Assembly: GCF_000488215.1 (NCBI RefSeq)
Contig: NZ_KI530723.1
Coordinates: 346,308 to 410,307 of the forward strand
Length of the DNA stretch: 64,000 bases
Source of the DNA: Acinetobacter nectaris CIP 110549
GTDB lineage: Bacteria > Pseudomonadota > Gammaproteobacteria > Pseudomonadales > Moraxellaceae
Direction of reading: 5' to 3'
Both the position numbers and the translations under genes were made by a program. Shown in pieces: positions 47,548 to 57,532 of the stretch. How positions within the stretch are numbered: position 1 is the stretch's first letter; each line of letters starts with the position of its first letter. The notes beneath the pieces were generated by a model that had not been told where the DNA came from, did no database searches, and was given only the letters and a program-made list of their open reading frames with translations.

Positions 47548-49125
47548 TTAGCGAAAATTATTTAAATACTCTTTAAAAGTTTCAGTTGAAGCTTGTTCTA
47601 AAGCCAACTGTTCTTGCTTAGAGATGGTAACAAGTCCATCAAAATATTGCTGTTTGTCGGCTGTAATTTGATGCACATCATATACTTTTGCATGTTGCGC
47701 TGCCAAATGACCACCAAAATGTCGTGTTCCACCATGCACTTTCATTTCTTCAATAATTTGTGCAGATGGTGTTTGACTAGAGTCTTCAACACGCAATAAC
47801 ATTTCATTTATTGCAGCGCTATAAAGCGACTCTTGCAGGCCTTGGTCAAATAATTCAGCCAAAGGTTTCATTGCACATAAATGCTCTAGCAGCCATGCTT
47901 TTGCTGAAATAGAACCACTTGCAGTTTCTAACTGAAGTCCGTCCTCACGACCTCTTTCAACAATTAGAGCCTGATTTCTTTCAATACGCGATTGCTCATC
48001 TTCTGAAATTTCAGGACTTTCGAGCAATAAACAATACAGTGCAAATGTTTCAAGAAATGCAGCGCTGCTTTCTTTGATACCAATTGGACTATAAGGGTCT
48101 ACATCAACCGCTCTTAATTCAACATATGCTACACCACGGTTTTCTAAAGCTTGTGATGGTGTCTCGCTGCCTTTTGGCGTCTGTTTTGGACGAATTAAGC
48201 TATAGTATTCATTTTCTATTTGTAAGGTATGGTCATTAATTTGGCGTGGTTCACCATTTTCATCATCTAGCCCAAGTTTAGAAAATGGTGCATATGGTTT
48301 CTTAACTGCTTCTTGAATACCTGCAAGATAGCCCGTTAAATCATTATAGTGAATACCCAATTTTTTCTGTGCAGAATTCTGATAACCATGTTTACCCATA
48401 CGTAACGCAGTCGCATGTGGCAAATGCAATGCACCTGCAACCAGTGGCTTTAATTGGTGTGTTTGTCCAATCAGGAAACTACCACAAACGGTCGGGCTTG
48501 CACCAAGTAGGAAAATAATAATGGGGGTTAAACGTATAAAGTTTCGGATTAGACCAAAATAACGATAACTTTTATAGTCTTGCAAGCTCAGTGTTTTCAG
48601 CGATGTATCTACTTCATGTGCTTGTAGTTGTTCAAAGAGCTCATCAGGAAAAGAGATGTTGTAATGCACGCCTGAAATGGTTTGCATTCTACGACCATAA
48701 CGGATGGCCAAACCTTTTCTATATAATGTTTTAAAGCGTCCAATATTTGAACTACCATACTGTGCAAATGGAATATTTTCCTCATCCTGATCCAACATGC
48801 ACGGCATAGACATTGGCCAAAGCTTTTCACCCTCAGGTAAATTTTTATGAGCTATATAATGAAGGTCTTGTAAATACGCCAAAACTTTTTGAATAGAGCT
48901 TTCAGGAGGCGTAATAAACTCCATTAACGCTTCAGAGTAATCCGTCGTAATATGAGGGTGTGTGAGTGCGGAACCCAAACTTTGTGGATGTGGTTGTTTT
49001 GATAGATAGCCATCACTCTGCATACGAAGGCTTTCACGCTCTATACCACGTAAAGTTCCCTGAAGCATTGATGCGTCTACCCAAGCTGGCACTATCGAAT
49101 GAGAACTTGCTTTGGGTTGACTCAT
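47548..49125 (-). CDS. gshA: Glutamate-cysteine ligase
   Basis: GshA joins glutamate and cysteine, the first step of glutathione synthesis. The 525 residues show GIERESLRMQSDGYLS near residue 24, TDYSEALMEFITPP near 62, MPCMLDQDEENIPFAQYGSSNIG near 103, LLGASPTVCGSFL near 204 and YVELRAVDVDPYSPIGI near 330. These are the gamma-proteobacterial type motifs. The ATG at 49125 follows AGGA by 6 nt; a GTG four codons earlier is not needed. gshB is elsewhere in the window. Confidence 0.97.
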   Translation of the reverse strand: MSQPKASSHSIVPAWVDASMLQGTLRGIERESLRMQSDGYLSKQPHPQSLGSALTHPHITTDYSEALMEFITPPESSIQKVLAYLQDLHYIAHKNLPEGEKLWPMSMPCMLDQDEENIPFAQYGSSNIGRFKTLYRKGLAIRYGRRMQTISGVHYNISFPDELFEQLQAHEVDTSLKTLSLQDYKSYRYFGLIRNFIRLTPIIIFLLGASPTVCGSFLIGQTHQLKPLVAGALHLPHATALRMGKHGYQNSAQKKLGIHYNDLTGYLAGIQEAVKKPYAPFSKLGLDDENGEPRQINDHTLQIENEYYSLIRPKQTPKGSETPSQALENRGVAYVELRAVDVDPYSPIGIKESSAAFLETFALYCLLLESPEISEDEQSRIERNQALIVERGREDGLQLETASGSISAKAWLLEHLCAMKPLAELFDQGLQESLYSAAINEMLLRVEDSSQTPSAQIIEEMKVHGGTRHFGGHLAAQHAKVYDVHQITADKQQYFDGLVTISKQEQLALEQASTETFKEYLNNFR

Positions 49126-49334
49126 AGTATTCCTCACTTTAATTTTTCGCTGTCTATTTTTACAAAGTATATTTTTGCATGAATCTCACAAAACTCTACG
49201 TTCAATCATGCAAATTTCATGTAGATTTTAAGTGACTATGCATGTCCAAATCATATTTAAATCGTAAACTTGTACAATATCAAGACATACATTTATGATC
49301 CAATAAAAATATATATGACTGAATAAGGTTTATT

Positions 49335-49874
49335 ATGAATAAAAATACCGTTCTTGATTTTTGGTTTAACCCTGAACGTAAAGCAATGTGGTTTGCAAAA
49401 GATACACAATTTGATCAAAAAATTGCAGATCAATTCCAAAAAATTCATCATGCAGCATCACAAGCTGAGTTATGGTCATGGAGAACAACTGCTGAAGGTC
49501 GTTTAGCTGAGATTATTATTCTTGATCAATTTTCTAGAAACCTTTTTAGAGATCAGCCACAAGCATTTGCACAAGATGCGTTGGCGCTTGCACTCGCACA
49601 AGAAGCTATTTCTTTAGAATTAGATCAAGCACTCTCTCCTGAACAACGTTCATTTTTATATATGCCATTTATGCACAGTGAGTCAAAAGTTATTCATGAG
49701 CATGCTGTGGTCTTATTTGAAAAATTGGGTAATCCACTTAACTTAGAGTTTGAATATAAGCATAAAGTTATTATTGATCGTTTTGCGCGTTACCCTCACC
49801 GTAATAAAGTTTTAGGGCGTAAATCTACAGCAGAAGAAGAAACATTTCTTACACAACCAGATAGCCACTTTTAA
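49335..49874 (+). CDS. DUF924 (TPR-like) protein
   Basis: This 179-residue soluble helical protein carries the DUF924 signature: NTVLDFWFNPERKAMWFAKDTQFDQKI at the start, IILDQFSRNLFRDQPQAFAQDALALALAQEAI near residue 55, FLYMPFMHSES near 113 and FARYPHRNKVLGRKSTAEEETFL at the end. Function is unknown. AAGG lies before the ATG. It precedes a lipoprotein and DUF445 gene on the same strand, but the 43-bp gap leaves cotranscription open. Confidence 0.92.
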   Translation: MNKNTVLDFWFNPERKAMWFAKDTQFDQKIADQFQKIHHAASQAELWSWRTTAEGRLAEIIILDQFSRNLFRDQPQAFAQDALALALAQEAISLELDQALSPEQRSFLYMPFMHSESKVIHEHAVVLFEKLGNPLNLEFEYKHKVIIDRFARYPHRNKVLGRKSTAEEETFLTQPDSHF

Positions 49875-49917
49875 GACTTAGTCTTATTAGGTCGGCATCA
49901 TTTGGAGCATAAAAAAG

Positions 49918-50493
49918 ATGAATAAGAAAATCTTGCCATGTTTAGTTTTGGCTGTTGCAGCTAGCCTTACAGGCTGTATGACTACATTTGAAAAACCACG
50001 TACTTTTGATCAACTTGGGCATTTTTCAAGTTATCCGCTTAATCAGCATAGCTTCCGTGTAAGCTTTAAGACCAGTCCAAACATGAGCTATGGTACAGCA
50101 CAAGAGATTACGCTCGTTAAGGCAGCTCAAGTTACAATACAAAGTGGATTTAGTGCTTTTAAAGTTCTTAATGATCCAAGCAACCGTAATCAACCACCAA
50201 GACAAACCGTTATCTATCCCGCACCACCCCCTATGTTTGTTGGGCCATATGGTTTTTATAGACCTGCGCCCGGATTTGGTTATGGACCTTGGGATGACTC
50301 CCCTGAAGTTGTAAATTTAGATCCAACGGAAGTTTCTTATACCATTGAGTGTTATAAACAACCTGAAAATACACCAAGTGATGCATTTAGTGCAGGAGTT
50401 ATTTTACAATCTCTCGGTGCAAAATATGGGGTCTCACCTAACGGTAATGTGTTACCCCCTGTTCAAACAGGAAAATATAACGCACAACCATAA
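49918..50493 (+). CDS. Putative lipoprotein with Pro-rich loop
   Basis: A lipoprotein signal MNKKILPCLVLAVAASLTGC has the lipobox LTGC at residues 17-20. The 191-residue protein has a Pro/Tyr/Gly-rich stretch YPAPPPMFVGPYGFYRPAPGF near residue 99. It resembles CC0125-type lipoproteins of unknown function. It lies 19 bp before the DUF445 gene. The role cannot be told from sequence. Confidence 0.78.
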   Translation: MNKKILPCLVLAVAASLTGCMTTFEKPRTFDQLGHFSSYPLNQHSFRVSFKTSPNMSYGTAQEITLVKAAQVTIQSGFSAFKVLNDPSNRNQPPRQTVIYPAPPPMFVGPYGFYRPAPGFGYGPWDDSPEVVNLDPTEVSYTIECYKQPENTPSDAFSAGVILQSLGAKYGVSPNGNVLPPVQTGKYNAQP

Positions 50494-50512
50494 AATATAA
50501 GAGGATTAACAC

Positions 50513-51814
50513 ATGGGGATACTCACACCTTCTAGTCATTTAAAGCGTAGCCAACGACTTGCCACAATTGCGCTTTTAGTTGCCATTTTGGTTTGGATTG
50601 TCTTCATGGTTACAGCCAAACTCTTTCCTGAATATGCATGGTGGCTACATATTCTCATGCTCTCTGCTGAGGCGGGTGTCGTGGGTGGTTTTGCCGACTG
50701 GTATGCTGTGACAGTACTTTTTCGTAATCCATTTGGTAAATTCCCTATCCCACACTTTTTAAGAGACCATACGGAAATTATTCCTCGGAATAAAGCACGT
50801 ATTGCAGAGTCGATGGGACGATTTGTTCAAGAGAACTTTTTATCTCCGCAAATTGTAGAAAAAAGTCTAAGTAAAACTGACCTTACCTTGAGTATTGGGC
50901 AATGGTTAGAAAATCCAAACAACAGCACACAAGTCACGCAAGTCGTGCAACAAACACTACCTAAAGTTTTTGATTTTGTGGAACAAGAGCAAATTGCACA
51001 GTTTATTCAAAATAATAGCGTGCAGTGGATTCAAAATACCAAAATTAACCACCTTGCCAGTGAAATGCTGCATTCAGTTTTAGACAATGACTTTCATCAA
51101 GATGTTTTACAACGTGCTTTAGATTACTCGCATGAATGGGTACGAAAATACCCTGAAAAAACGCGTGAAATCGTCACCCGTATTTTTAAAGAAATGGGCA
51201 TTTTAAAACTGTCTAAAGGGGTAAGTTGGTTAGGCATCGACATGGAGCAACGCACTGTAGACAGCTTCATGCATAAGCTTGAAGAGATTTTAAAAGATCC
51301 TGAACACCCTTGGCGACAACATATCGAAGACTACGGACAAACGCTCATTACTGAGCTTAAAAATGATGAAAGTCTGATTAGCCAACGTTTAAATGCAGGT
51401 AAAAATGCATTATTAGAAAACCCACATGTACTCAACTTTATGAGTGGTGCTGTGGTCATTTTATTCAATGCCATCAAAGAAGATCTACTCAAAGAAAACT
51501 CAGGTATTGCAATGAATATGCGTGCCGCTATCGAATTGGTCGGTAAAAATCTCGCAGAAAACAATGATGTCAGACAACTCTTAAATACGCGCCTGATTAC
51601 CCTTGCAACTTATTTTAGTGACCAATATAGCGATAAAGTCATTCGTTTTATTAGTCAACGCATTCATGAATGGGACTCTACAGAGATGATCGCCAAAATT
51701 GAAAATTCAGTCGGTGGCGACCTCCATATGATTCGTGTGAACGGCGTGATTGTCGGTGCATTTATTGGTTTAATTCTAGGTGTGATTCGTGCTCTAGTCG
51801 ACTATCTACTTTAA
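50513..51814 (+). CDS. DUF445 membrane protein
   Basis: This 433-residue membrane protein has two N-terminal hydrophobic segments (residues 17-37 and 42-58) flanking GGFADWYAVTVLFRNP near 60, the DUF445 hallmark. FPIPHFLRDHTEIIPRNKARIAESMGRFVQENFL follows. The long helical middle is soluble. It ends with one more hydrophobic segment near 412-432 (GVIVGAFIGLILGVIRALVDYLL). The function is unknown. It follows the lipoprotein gene closely. Confidence 0.9.
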   Translation: MGILTPSSHLKRSQRLATIALLVAILVWIVFMVTAKLFPEYAWWLHILMLSAEAGVVGGFADWYAVTVLFRNPFGKFPIPHFLRDHTEIIPRNKARIAESMGRFVQENFLSPQIVEKSLSKTDLTLSIGQWLENPNNSTQVTQVVQQTLPKVFDFVEQEQIAQFIQNNSVQWIQNTKINHLASEMLHSVLDNDFHQDVLQRALDYSHEWVRKYPEKTREIVTRIFKEMGILKLSKGVSWLGIDMEQRTVDSFMHKLEEILKDPEHPWRQHIEDYGQTLITELKNDESLISQRLNAGKNALLENPHVLNFMSGAVVILFNAIKEDLLKENSGIAMNMRAAIELVGKNLAENNDVRQLLNTRLITLATYFSDQYSDKVIRFISQRIHEWDSTEMIAKIENSVGGDLHMIRVNGVIVGAFIGLILGVIRALVDYLL

Positions 51815-51925
51815 CTAAATAACTAAATCATATTTTTTCATTAAGTCATGGATGACGCATGAAAGAATATACTGCATGATGTATGAGAACCCGTCTAAAT
51901 ATAACAATAGCAACTAGGTCATCTC

Positions 51926-53083
51926 ATGCAAATTCCAAATGCAAAACTTCCAAATCAGGGCACGACTATTTTTTCAGTCATGTCTCATCTCGCACAGCGT
52001 TTAAATGCCTTAAATTTATCGCAAGGCTTTCCCGACTTTTCTGCACCACCACAACTTTTAGAAGATTTAGCACAAGCAACTCTAGCAGGCTATAACCAAT
52101 ATCCTGCAGGAGATGGACTACTCTCCTTACGTGAACAAGTTTCAGAAATATTTTATCAGCGTGATCAAACACCATTAGACCCAATTACAGATATTACTAT
52201 TACCGCAGGTGCAACCATTGCACTGCATAGTGCCATACAAGCATTTGTTCATGCAGGTGATGAAGTCATTATCTTTGATCCAAGCTATGACAGTTACAAC
52301 CCAACTGTACTACTTGCTCAAGGCATTCCTAAACATATTACGCTCGATGCACCAAGCTTTCATGTCGATTGGCAACGTGTAAAAGACAGTATTACTGCTA
52401 AAACACGCATGATTATTGTAAATACACCACATAATCCCACAGGAGCTATTTGGTCAAAAGAAGATTGGCAAACACTTATTGAACTCATTCAAGACACCAA
52501 CATTATTGTGCTGTCAGATGAAGTTTACGAGCATATTCTTTTTGATAAAAAACATCACTATAGCGCCCTCTCATTTGCAGCACTGCGTGACAGAAGCCTC
52601 GTAGTAGGCTCATTTGGAAAGACCTTTCATGTGACAGGATGGAAAACAGGCTATTGCGTAGGGTCATCCGACTTAATGAAACAGTTTAGGCAGGTATATC
52701 AGTTTGCCTGTTTTTGTGGGGTCTCACCTGTACAAATTGCTTTAAGCAAGTTTATTGAGCATACGCCTGAACACATTACAAACCTTGCTTCTTTTTATCA
52801 AAATAAACGAGATTATGTCCTTAATGGACTGAAAGATTCTGCATTTGAGTTACAAGCAACTCAAGGCACTTACTTTCAATTGCTTGACTATCGCAATATT
52901 CGCCCCAACTTATCCGACCATGAAATGTGCCAATACCTTGCAGAGCAATATAAAATCGTGACTATTCCATTATCGGCATTTTACAAAGAAGCACCACAAT
53001 CATTAAAACTATTGCGCCTTTGCTTTGCAAAAAAACAAACCACATTAGAACAGGCAGTTGATATTTTAAATCAAGTAAAATAA
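51926..53083 (+). CDS. PLP-dependent aminotransferase (YbdL/methionine aminotransferase type)
   Basis: This fold-type I aminotransferase of 385 residues resembles E. coli YbdL, which prefers methionine. It begins PNQGTTIFSVMSHLAQRLNALNLSQGFPDF, has DEVIIFDPSYDSYNPTV near residue 108, NTPHNPTGAIW near 171 and the PLP-binding Lys in VVGSFGKTFHVTGWKTGYC near 230. RLCFAKKQTTLEQA closes it. It could act in methionine salvage (MtnE) or simple transamination. It lies 78 bp before the MATE gene. Confidence 0.88.
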   Translation: MQIPNAKLPNQGTTIFSVMSHLAQRLNALNLSQGFPDFSAPPQLLEDLAQATLAGYNQYPAGDGLLSLREQVSEIFYQRDQTPLDPITDITITAGATIALHSAIQAFVHAGDEVIIFDPSYDSYNPTVLLAQGIPKHITLDAPSFHVDWQRVKDSITAKTRMIIVNTPHNPTGAIWSKEDWQTLIELIQDTNIIVLSDEVYEHILFDKKHHYSALSFAALRDRSLVVGSFGKTFHVTGWKTGYCVGSSDLMKQFRQVYQFACFCGVSPVQIALSKFIEHTPEHITNLASFYQNKRDYVLNGLKDSAFELQATQGTYFQLLDYRNIRPNLSDHEMCQYLAEQYKIVTIPLSAFYKEAPQSLKLLRLCFAKKQTTLEQAVDILNQVK

Positions 53084-53161
53084 GTCGATATTACAAAGCA
53101 ATGCTGTACCAAAACCAAGAGAAGTTTTAAAATTATGTCTTTTAGTGAGTAGGTCAGTTTA

Positions 53162-54526
53162 ATGCAGCAGCGTCCCTTAGTAACTGACCAAAAACTTTGG
53201 AAGTCATTTTTTCTATTTTTACTACCACTGATTGCCACCAACATTCTACAAAACCTTTCTATGACCATTAATACTGTTTTTGTAGGGCAGTTACTTGGTG
53301 TTCATGCAGTTGCTGCGGTTGCGGTATTTTTTCCAATCATATTTTGCTTACTGTCTTTTATGATCGGTCTATCTTCAGGTGCAAGCGTTTTAGTTGGTCA
53401 GGCATGGGGAGCAGGTAACTTAGAAACCGTTCGCCGTGCAGTAGGCTCTACGGTGTTTATGACTATTATTTCAGGGGTCATTATTGCAATATTGGGCTTA
53501 ACATTTACACACCCTTTATTACAACTCCTTGGTGTTGCACCCGATGTTTCTCATCTAGCAGAGCCTTATATACGAAGTATGCTTATTGGTAGTCCATTGC
53601 TCTTCTTATATATTGTCTATACCTCTTTACTTAGAGGCGTTGGAGACAGTTTTACTCCGCTTCTTTCCCTTGCTATCACCAGTTTACTCGGTTTATTTAT
53701 TACACCTGCACTCATTCAAGGTTATTTTGGACTACCTCAACTCGGCATTATCTCACCTGCAATTGCTTCTATTATTGGCAATCTCGCTATTCTGCTCTTC
53801 TTAGGGTTTTACCTAAATAAAAAGCAACATCCACTCAGACCCAACAAAGCACTCTTTAAAGAAATTAGACACCATGCTCAGCTCAGTACAACCATTTTAA
53901 AACTCGGTGTCCCAACAGGTATTCAAATGATTACCGCATCTGTTGCAGGGCTTGTAGTCATTCGTTTAGTCAATTCTTTTGGTGCAGATGCAACCGCAGC
54001 ATATGGTGCACTAAATCAAGTCATTAATTACATTCAATTTCCTGCCTTTTCAATTGCAATCGCAGCTTCGATTTTTGGTGCACAAGCCATTGGTGCAGGA
54101 AAAGCAGAGCTATTGTCGAAAGTGACTAAAACTGCTTTGCTTATGAATTTAGCAATTACAGGATCTTTGGTACTTCTCGCGTATCTATTTTCTCGCTATT
54201 TAATGAATTTATTCATTACAGACCCTAATGTTGTCGCGCTAGGGCAAAAATTACTTTTTACAATTTTATGGGCAATTTTATTCTTAGGGATCAATGCTAT
54301 ATTTGCATCAATCATGCGCGCATCAGGGACTGTTACACCTCCAATGCTCATTAATATTGCAACGATTTTTATTATAGAAGTGCCATGTGCATATTTGTTT
54401 AGCCACTTTTGGGGCTTACAAGGCATTTGGTTTGCGTATGCCCTATCATTTGTCAGCTTAAGCCTTTTTCAATTTAGTTATTACCAATTTGTTTGGAAGA
54501 AAAAAGCCATTCGTAAACTGGTTTAA
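53162..54526 (+). CDS. MATE-family multidrug/metabolite efflux transporter
   Basis: This inner-membrane antiporter of 454 residues has twelve predicted hydrophobic segments in two homologous halves. The first half has IFCLLSFMIGLSSGASVLVGQAWGAG near residue 65 and SPLLFLYIVYTSLLRGVGDSFTP near 145. The second half has GVPTGIQMITASVAGLVVIRLVN near 255 and FSIAIAASIFGAQAIGAGK near 302. The Gln-Ala-x-Gly motif occurs in each half. It does not look like AbeM as I recall it, so it is a different MATE protein. The substrate is unknown. Confidence 0.9.
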   Translation: MQQRPLVTDQKLWKSFFLFLLPLIATNILQNLSMTINTVFVGQLLGVHAVAAVAVFFPIIFCLLSFMIGLSSGASVLVGQAWGAGNLETVRRAVGSTVFMTIISGVIIAILGLTFTHPLLQLLGVAPDVSHLAEPYIRSMLIGSPLLFLYIVYTSLLRGVGDSFTPLLSLAITSLLGLFITPALIQGYFGLPQLGIISPAIASIIGNLAILLFLGFYLNKKQHPLRPNKALFKEIRHHAQLSTTILKLGVPTGIQMITASVAGLVVIRLVNSFGADATAAYGALNQVINYIQFPAFSIAIAASIFGAQAIGAGKAELLSKVTKTALLMNLAITGSLVLLAYLFSRYLMNLFITDPNVVALGQKLLFTILWAILFLGINAIFASIMRASGTVTPPMLINIATIFIIEVPCAYLFSHFWGLQGIWFAYALSFVSLSLFQFSYYQFVWKKKAIRKLV

Positions 54527-54532
54527 TTTCAT

Positions 54533-54561
54533 TAAGGTATATTCATAATGAATATACCTTA
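54533..54561. terminator. Hairpin between MATE gene and fRMsr gene
   Basis: TAAGGTATATTC pairs with GAATATACCTTA through ATAAT, between two convergent genes. No T-run follows, so termination is only probable. Confidence 0.5.
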
Positions 54562-54578
54562 CAGCACGTACAGCAAGA

Positions 54579-55055
54579 TCAGAACTGAATTGCATCAATA
54601 ATTTTTTGTAGATACTGTGCATCCACTTCATCAAAAGTATTCAGCTCACTGCTATCAATATCTAATACGCCCATACATACCCCATTTCTTAGAATAGGCA
54701 GTACAATTTCAGACTTTGACTGCGAGCTACATGCAATATGCCCGGGATATGCATCCACATCAGCTACAATTAATACTTCTGACTTTTCCCATGCATCACC
54801 ACATACCCCTCGTCCTTTTGCAATACGTGTGCATGCGATTGGTCCTTGAAATGGTGCTAAAACAAGTTCATTGTCTTTCACCAAATAAAAACCAACCCAA
54901 AACCAGTTAAACTGTTCTTTCAATGCTGCTGTAATATTTGCTAGGTTTGCAATTAAATCAGGTTCATCTGAAATAATTCCCAAAATCTGCGGAATAATAT
55001 CTTGATATTGTTCAGCCTTACTACCTTGCGTTACTTTTAAATCTTCAGCCATCAT
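54579..55055 (-). CDS. msrC: Free methionine-R-sulfoxide reductase (GAF domain)
   Basis: This GAF-fold enzyme of 158 residues reduces free methionine R-sulfoxide. The three Cys expected for fRMsr are seen: IACTRIAKGRGVCGDAW (residues near 80-96), YPGHIACSSQSKSEIVLPIL near 110 and GVCMGVLDID near 135. The N-terminus with EQFNWFWVGFYLVKDNELVL is typical of the family. The tandem ATG at 55055/55052 leaves the first residue uncertain. It is convergent with the MATE gene. Confidence 0.93.
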   Translation of the reverse strand: MMAEDLKVTQGSKAEQYQDIIPQILGIISDEPDLIANLANITAALKEQFNWFWVGFYLVKDNELVLAPFQGPIACTRIAKGRGVCGDAWEKSEVLIVADVDAYPGHIACSSQSKSEIVLPILRNGVCMGVLDIDSSELNTFDEVDAQYLQKIIDAIQF

Positions 55056-55438
55056 TCTTCGTTCAAAATGTAATAGATATTCTTGAGTTTACGCATTTCA
55101 ATCAGGCGATAAAATAAAATATCTCATTTTTTATTCGTTTTTTAATTATTTTTATATGCTTTATATCGATTCTCTTTAAAAATTAATTTAATTTATTGTT
55201 TTTAAACAAATTAAATGAATTATTAAACAGAAATAAAATCTAAAAGTTATATTATAAATATTTAATGTATTGTTTTGTAAAAAAAATGTCATGTAATATT
55301 CATGAAGAATATGTGATTTTGTCATAAAAAAACATTAAAATGTTACATCCTTACAACTATTGCAATAATACTGTCATAATAAATCTTTGTAATACTCCTA
55401 TAAGGTTTTAATGAAATTCTCATATAGGGTGTGACGTA
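55056..55438. promoter_or_regulatory. phoB upstream region with Pho-box-like half-sites
   Basis: The 383-bp gap is extremely AT-rich and holds no credible gene. ATGTCAT (55286), TTGTCAT (55319) and CTGTCAT (55371) resemble the CTGTCAT half of the Pho box. The first two are 33 bp apart (three 11-bp steps), with TATTCAT at 55297 in phase. They suggest PhoB autoregulation, but no full 18-bp box matches the consensus. Confidence 0.4.
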
Positions 55439-56140
55439 GTGAAAGATGACTATATTTTAATTGTCGATGATGAGTTACCTATTCGTGAAATGATTCATAC
55501 TTCACTAGATATGGCAGGTTATCAATGTTTACAGGCTGAAGATGCAAAACAAGCACATCAAATGATTGTAGACCGACGCCCATCTTTAGTGTTACTCGAC
55601 TGGATGTTACCGGGTGGTTTAAGTGGTGTAGACCTGTGCTACCGTCTAAAAAGAGACGAAACACTTGCCGAAATTCCTGTCATTATGCTTACAGCTCGTG
55701 GTGAAGAAGATCATAAAGTACAAGGTCTAGATGCTGGTGCAGATGACTATATGACTAAGCCTTTTTCCACACGCGAACTTATTTCACGTATTAAAGCTGT
55801 TTTACGTCGCTCAAGTGCTTTAAGCGGTGAAAAAACGATTGATGCCAATGGATTAATTCTTGACCCTGTAAGCCAACGTGTTAGCTTTAACGACAATATT
55901 TTAGATATGGGTCCAACGGAATACCGTCTACTTGCATTTTTCATGACGCATTCTGAACGTGCTTATACACGTGCACAACTTCTAGACCATGTTTGGGGTG
56001 GAAGTGTTTATATTGAAGACCGTACAATTGACGTTCATATTCGTCGCTTACGTAAAATTTTAGAACCTTTTGGTGCCGATCGTTTTGTCCAAACTGTTCG
56101 TGGAACAGGCTATCGCTTCTCGACACGCACAGACGCTTAA
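55439..56140 (+). CDS. phoB: Phosphate regulon response regulator PhoB
   Basis: PhoB activates phosphate starvation genes when phosphorylated. The 233-residue OmpR-type regulator has a receiver domain with acidic residues in LIVDDELPI, the phosphorylated Asp in [12 protein letters not shown] near residue 53, Thr in IMLTARGEE and Lys in [13 protein letters not shown]. The winged-helix domain begins near 133 ([21 protein letters not shown]) and ends [11 protein letters not shown]. Start is a GTG with AGGG 9 nt upstream. phoR follows after 12 bp. Confidence 0.96.
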   Translation: MKDDYILIVDDELPIREMIHTSLDMAGYQCLQAEDAKQAHQMIVDRRPSLVLLDWMLPGGLSGVDLCYRLKRDETLAEIPVIMLTARGEEDHKVQGLDAGADDYMTKPFSTRELISRIKAVLRRSSALSGEKTIDANGLILDPVSQRVSFNDNILDMGPTEYRLLAFFMTHSERAYTRAQLLDHVWGGSVYIEDRTIDVHIRRLRKILEPFGADRFVQTVRGTGYRFSTRTDA

Positions 56141-56152
56141 GACCTTTTTCCT

Positions 56153-57517
56153 ATGTATGAACCCTATCCAACGCCTGAGTTAAGTCACGAGCATAAAAAG
56201 TATCGTTATAGTAGTTTGTGGGAATCTGCAAAACAAGACTTCAAATTACTGCTCTTTTTTCTACTTATTGCTGGGCTTATTGGGCTTGGAATTGGGCACT
56301 TTTGGCTATGTATTGCGATTGGGTTTAGTGTATTTACTGCCCTGCAAATTCGAGCACTCTATTTAGTCAATGAATGGATTTCAAATCGCCCTTATGATGC
56401 ACCACCAAATATTAATGGTATTTGGGGTGCGCTGCTTTTTAATATTTATCGTGCACAACGCCAAGAGCGTGTTGTACAAGCTGAAATGGTCAGTCTCATC
56501 GACCGTGCACAGGCATCGCTATTTGCACTTACTGAAGCCGTAGTTATTACAGATGAACTTCATCAAATTGAATGGTTTAACCCTGCTGCCGAACGTATTT
56601 TAGGCATTAAGCCAAGTGACCAAGGCAATAATATTTTAGGGATTTTACGCCGTCCTGCATTTGTTGAATATTTCCAAGACATGGAACAGCACCCAGACGG
56701 TATTAAAATTGAGTCTTCTTTATATGAAGGTCATTACGTCCAAATTAAACTCACTCGCTTTGGTGTAGAAAGTCGCTTATTACTCGCATACGATGTCACG
56801 CGTATTCATAACCTAGAACAAATGCGTAAAGACTTTGTCGACAATATTTCGCATGAGTTACGTACACCTCTAACCGTTTTAAGTGGTTACTTAGAAACAT
56901 TTCAAGAGCAAGATGATTTTAACCCACGCTGGAAACGTGCATTCGATCAAATGCAGTCTCAAACACGCCGTATGAATGCGTTGGTTAATGATTTACTGCT
57001 CCTTTCTCGTCTTGAAAGTGAAAAAATAATTACCAAAAACCAAATTGTTGAAATGCCAAGTCTAATGACTCAACTTTTTGATGATGCACAGGCATATAAC
57101 AGTGAATATGGTCATATGCTGCATCTAGAAATAGATAGCCACTGTGATCTTATTGGCTCAGATATGGAGCTTGCGAGCGCTTTTGGCAACCTAATTACCA
57201 ATGCCATAAAATACACCCCTAAAGGTGGTGGTAATATCACTATTGGTTGGCATGATGACCAAGAGAATGGCTACTTTACCGTACAAGACAATGGTATTGG
57301 CATCGACCTCAAGCACCTCCCTCGCCTCACAGAACGTTTTTATCGTGTAGACAGTGCACGAAGTCGTCAAACAGGTGGAACAGGACTCGGGTTAGCAATT
57401 GTTAAACATGTCCTCATGCAACATGGTGCATATTTAGAAATTGAGTCAATTCCCAATGAGGGTTCTTGCTTTAAAGCCGTTTTTCCGAAAGAATGTCTCT
57501 ACCAAAGCGAAAACTAA
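56153..57517 (+). CDS. phoR: Phosphate regulon sensor histidine kinase PhoR
   Basis: PhoR phosphorylates PhoB under phosphate limitation. Two membrane helices lie near residues 31-50 and 52-68 with almost no periplasmic loop, as in other PhoR proteins. A PAS domain covers about 115-210 (ALTEAVVITDELHQIEWFNPAAERILG). The phospho-acceptor is in VDNISHELRTPLTVLSGYLE near 228. The ATPase boxes are NLITNAIKYTP, VQDNGIGI and GGTGLGLAIVKHV. Length is 454. Confidence 0.96.
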   Translation: MYEPYPTPELSHEHKKYRYSSLWESAKQDFKLLLFFLLIAGLIGLGIGHFWLCIAIGFSVFTALQIRALYLVNEWISNRPYDAPPNINGIWGALLFNIYRAQRQERVVQAEMVSLIDRAQASLFALTEAVVITDELHQIEWFNPAAERILGIKPSDQGNNILGILRRPAFVEYFQDMEQHPDGIKIESSLYEGHYVQIKLTRFGVESRLLLAYDVTRIHNLEQMRKDFVDNISHELRTPLTVLSGYLETFQEQDDFNPRWKRAFDQMQSQTRRMNALVNDLLLLSRLESEKIITKNQIVEMPSLMTQLFDDAQAYNSEYGHMLHLEIDSHCDLIGSDMELASAFGNLITNAIKYTPKGGGNITIGWHDDQENGYFTVQDNGIGIDLKHLPRLTERFYRVDSARSRQTGGTGLGLAIVKHVLMQHGAYLEIESIPNEGSCFKAVFPKECLYQSEN

Positions 57518-57532
57518 ATTAGATTGGAAATT

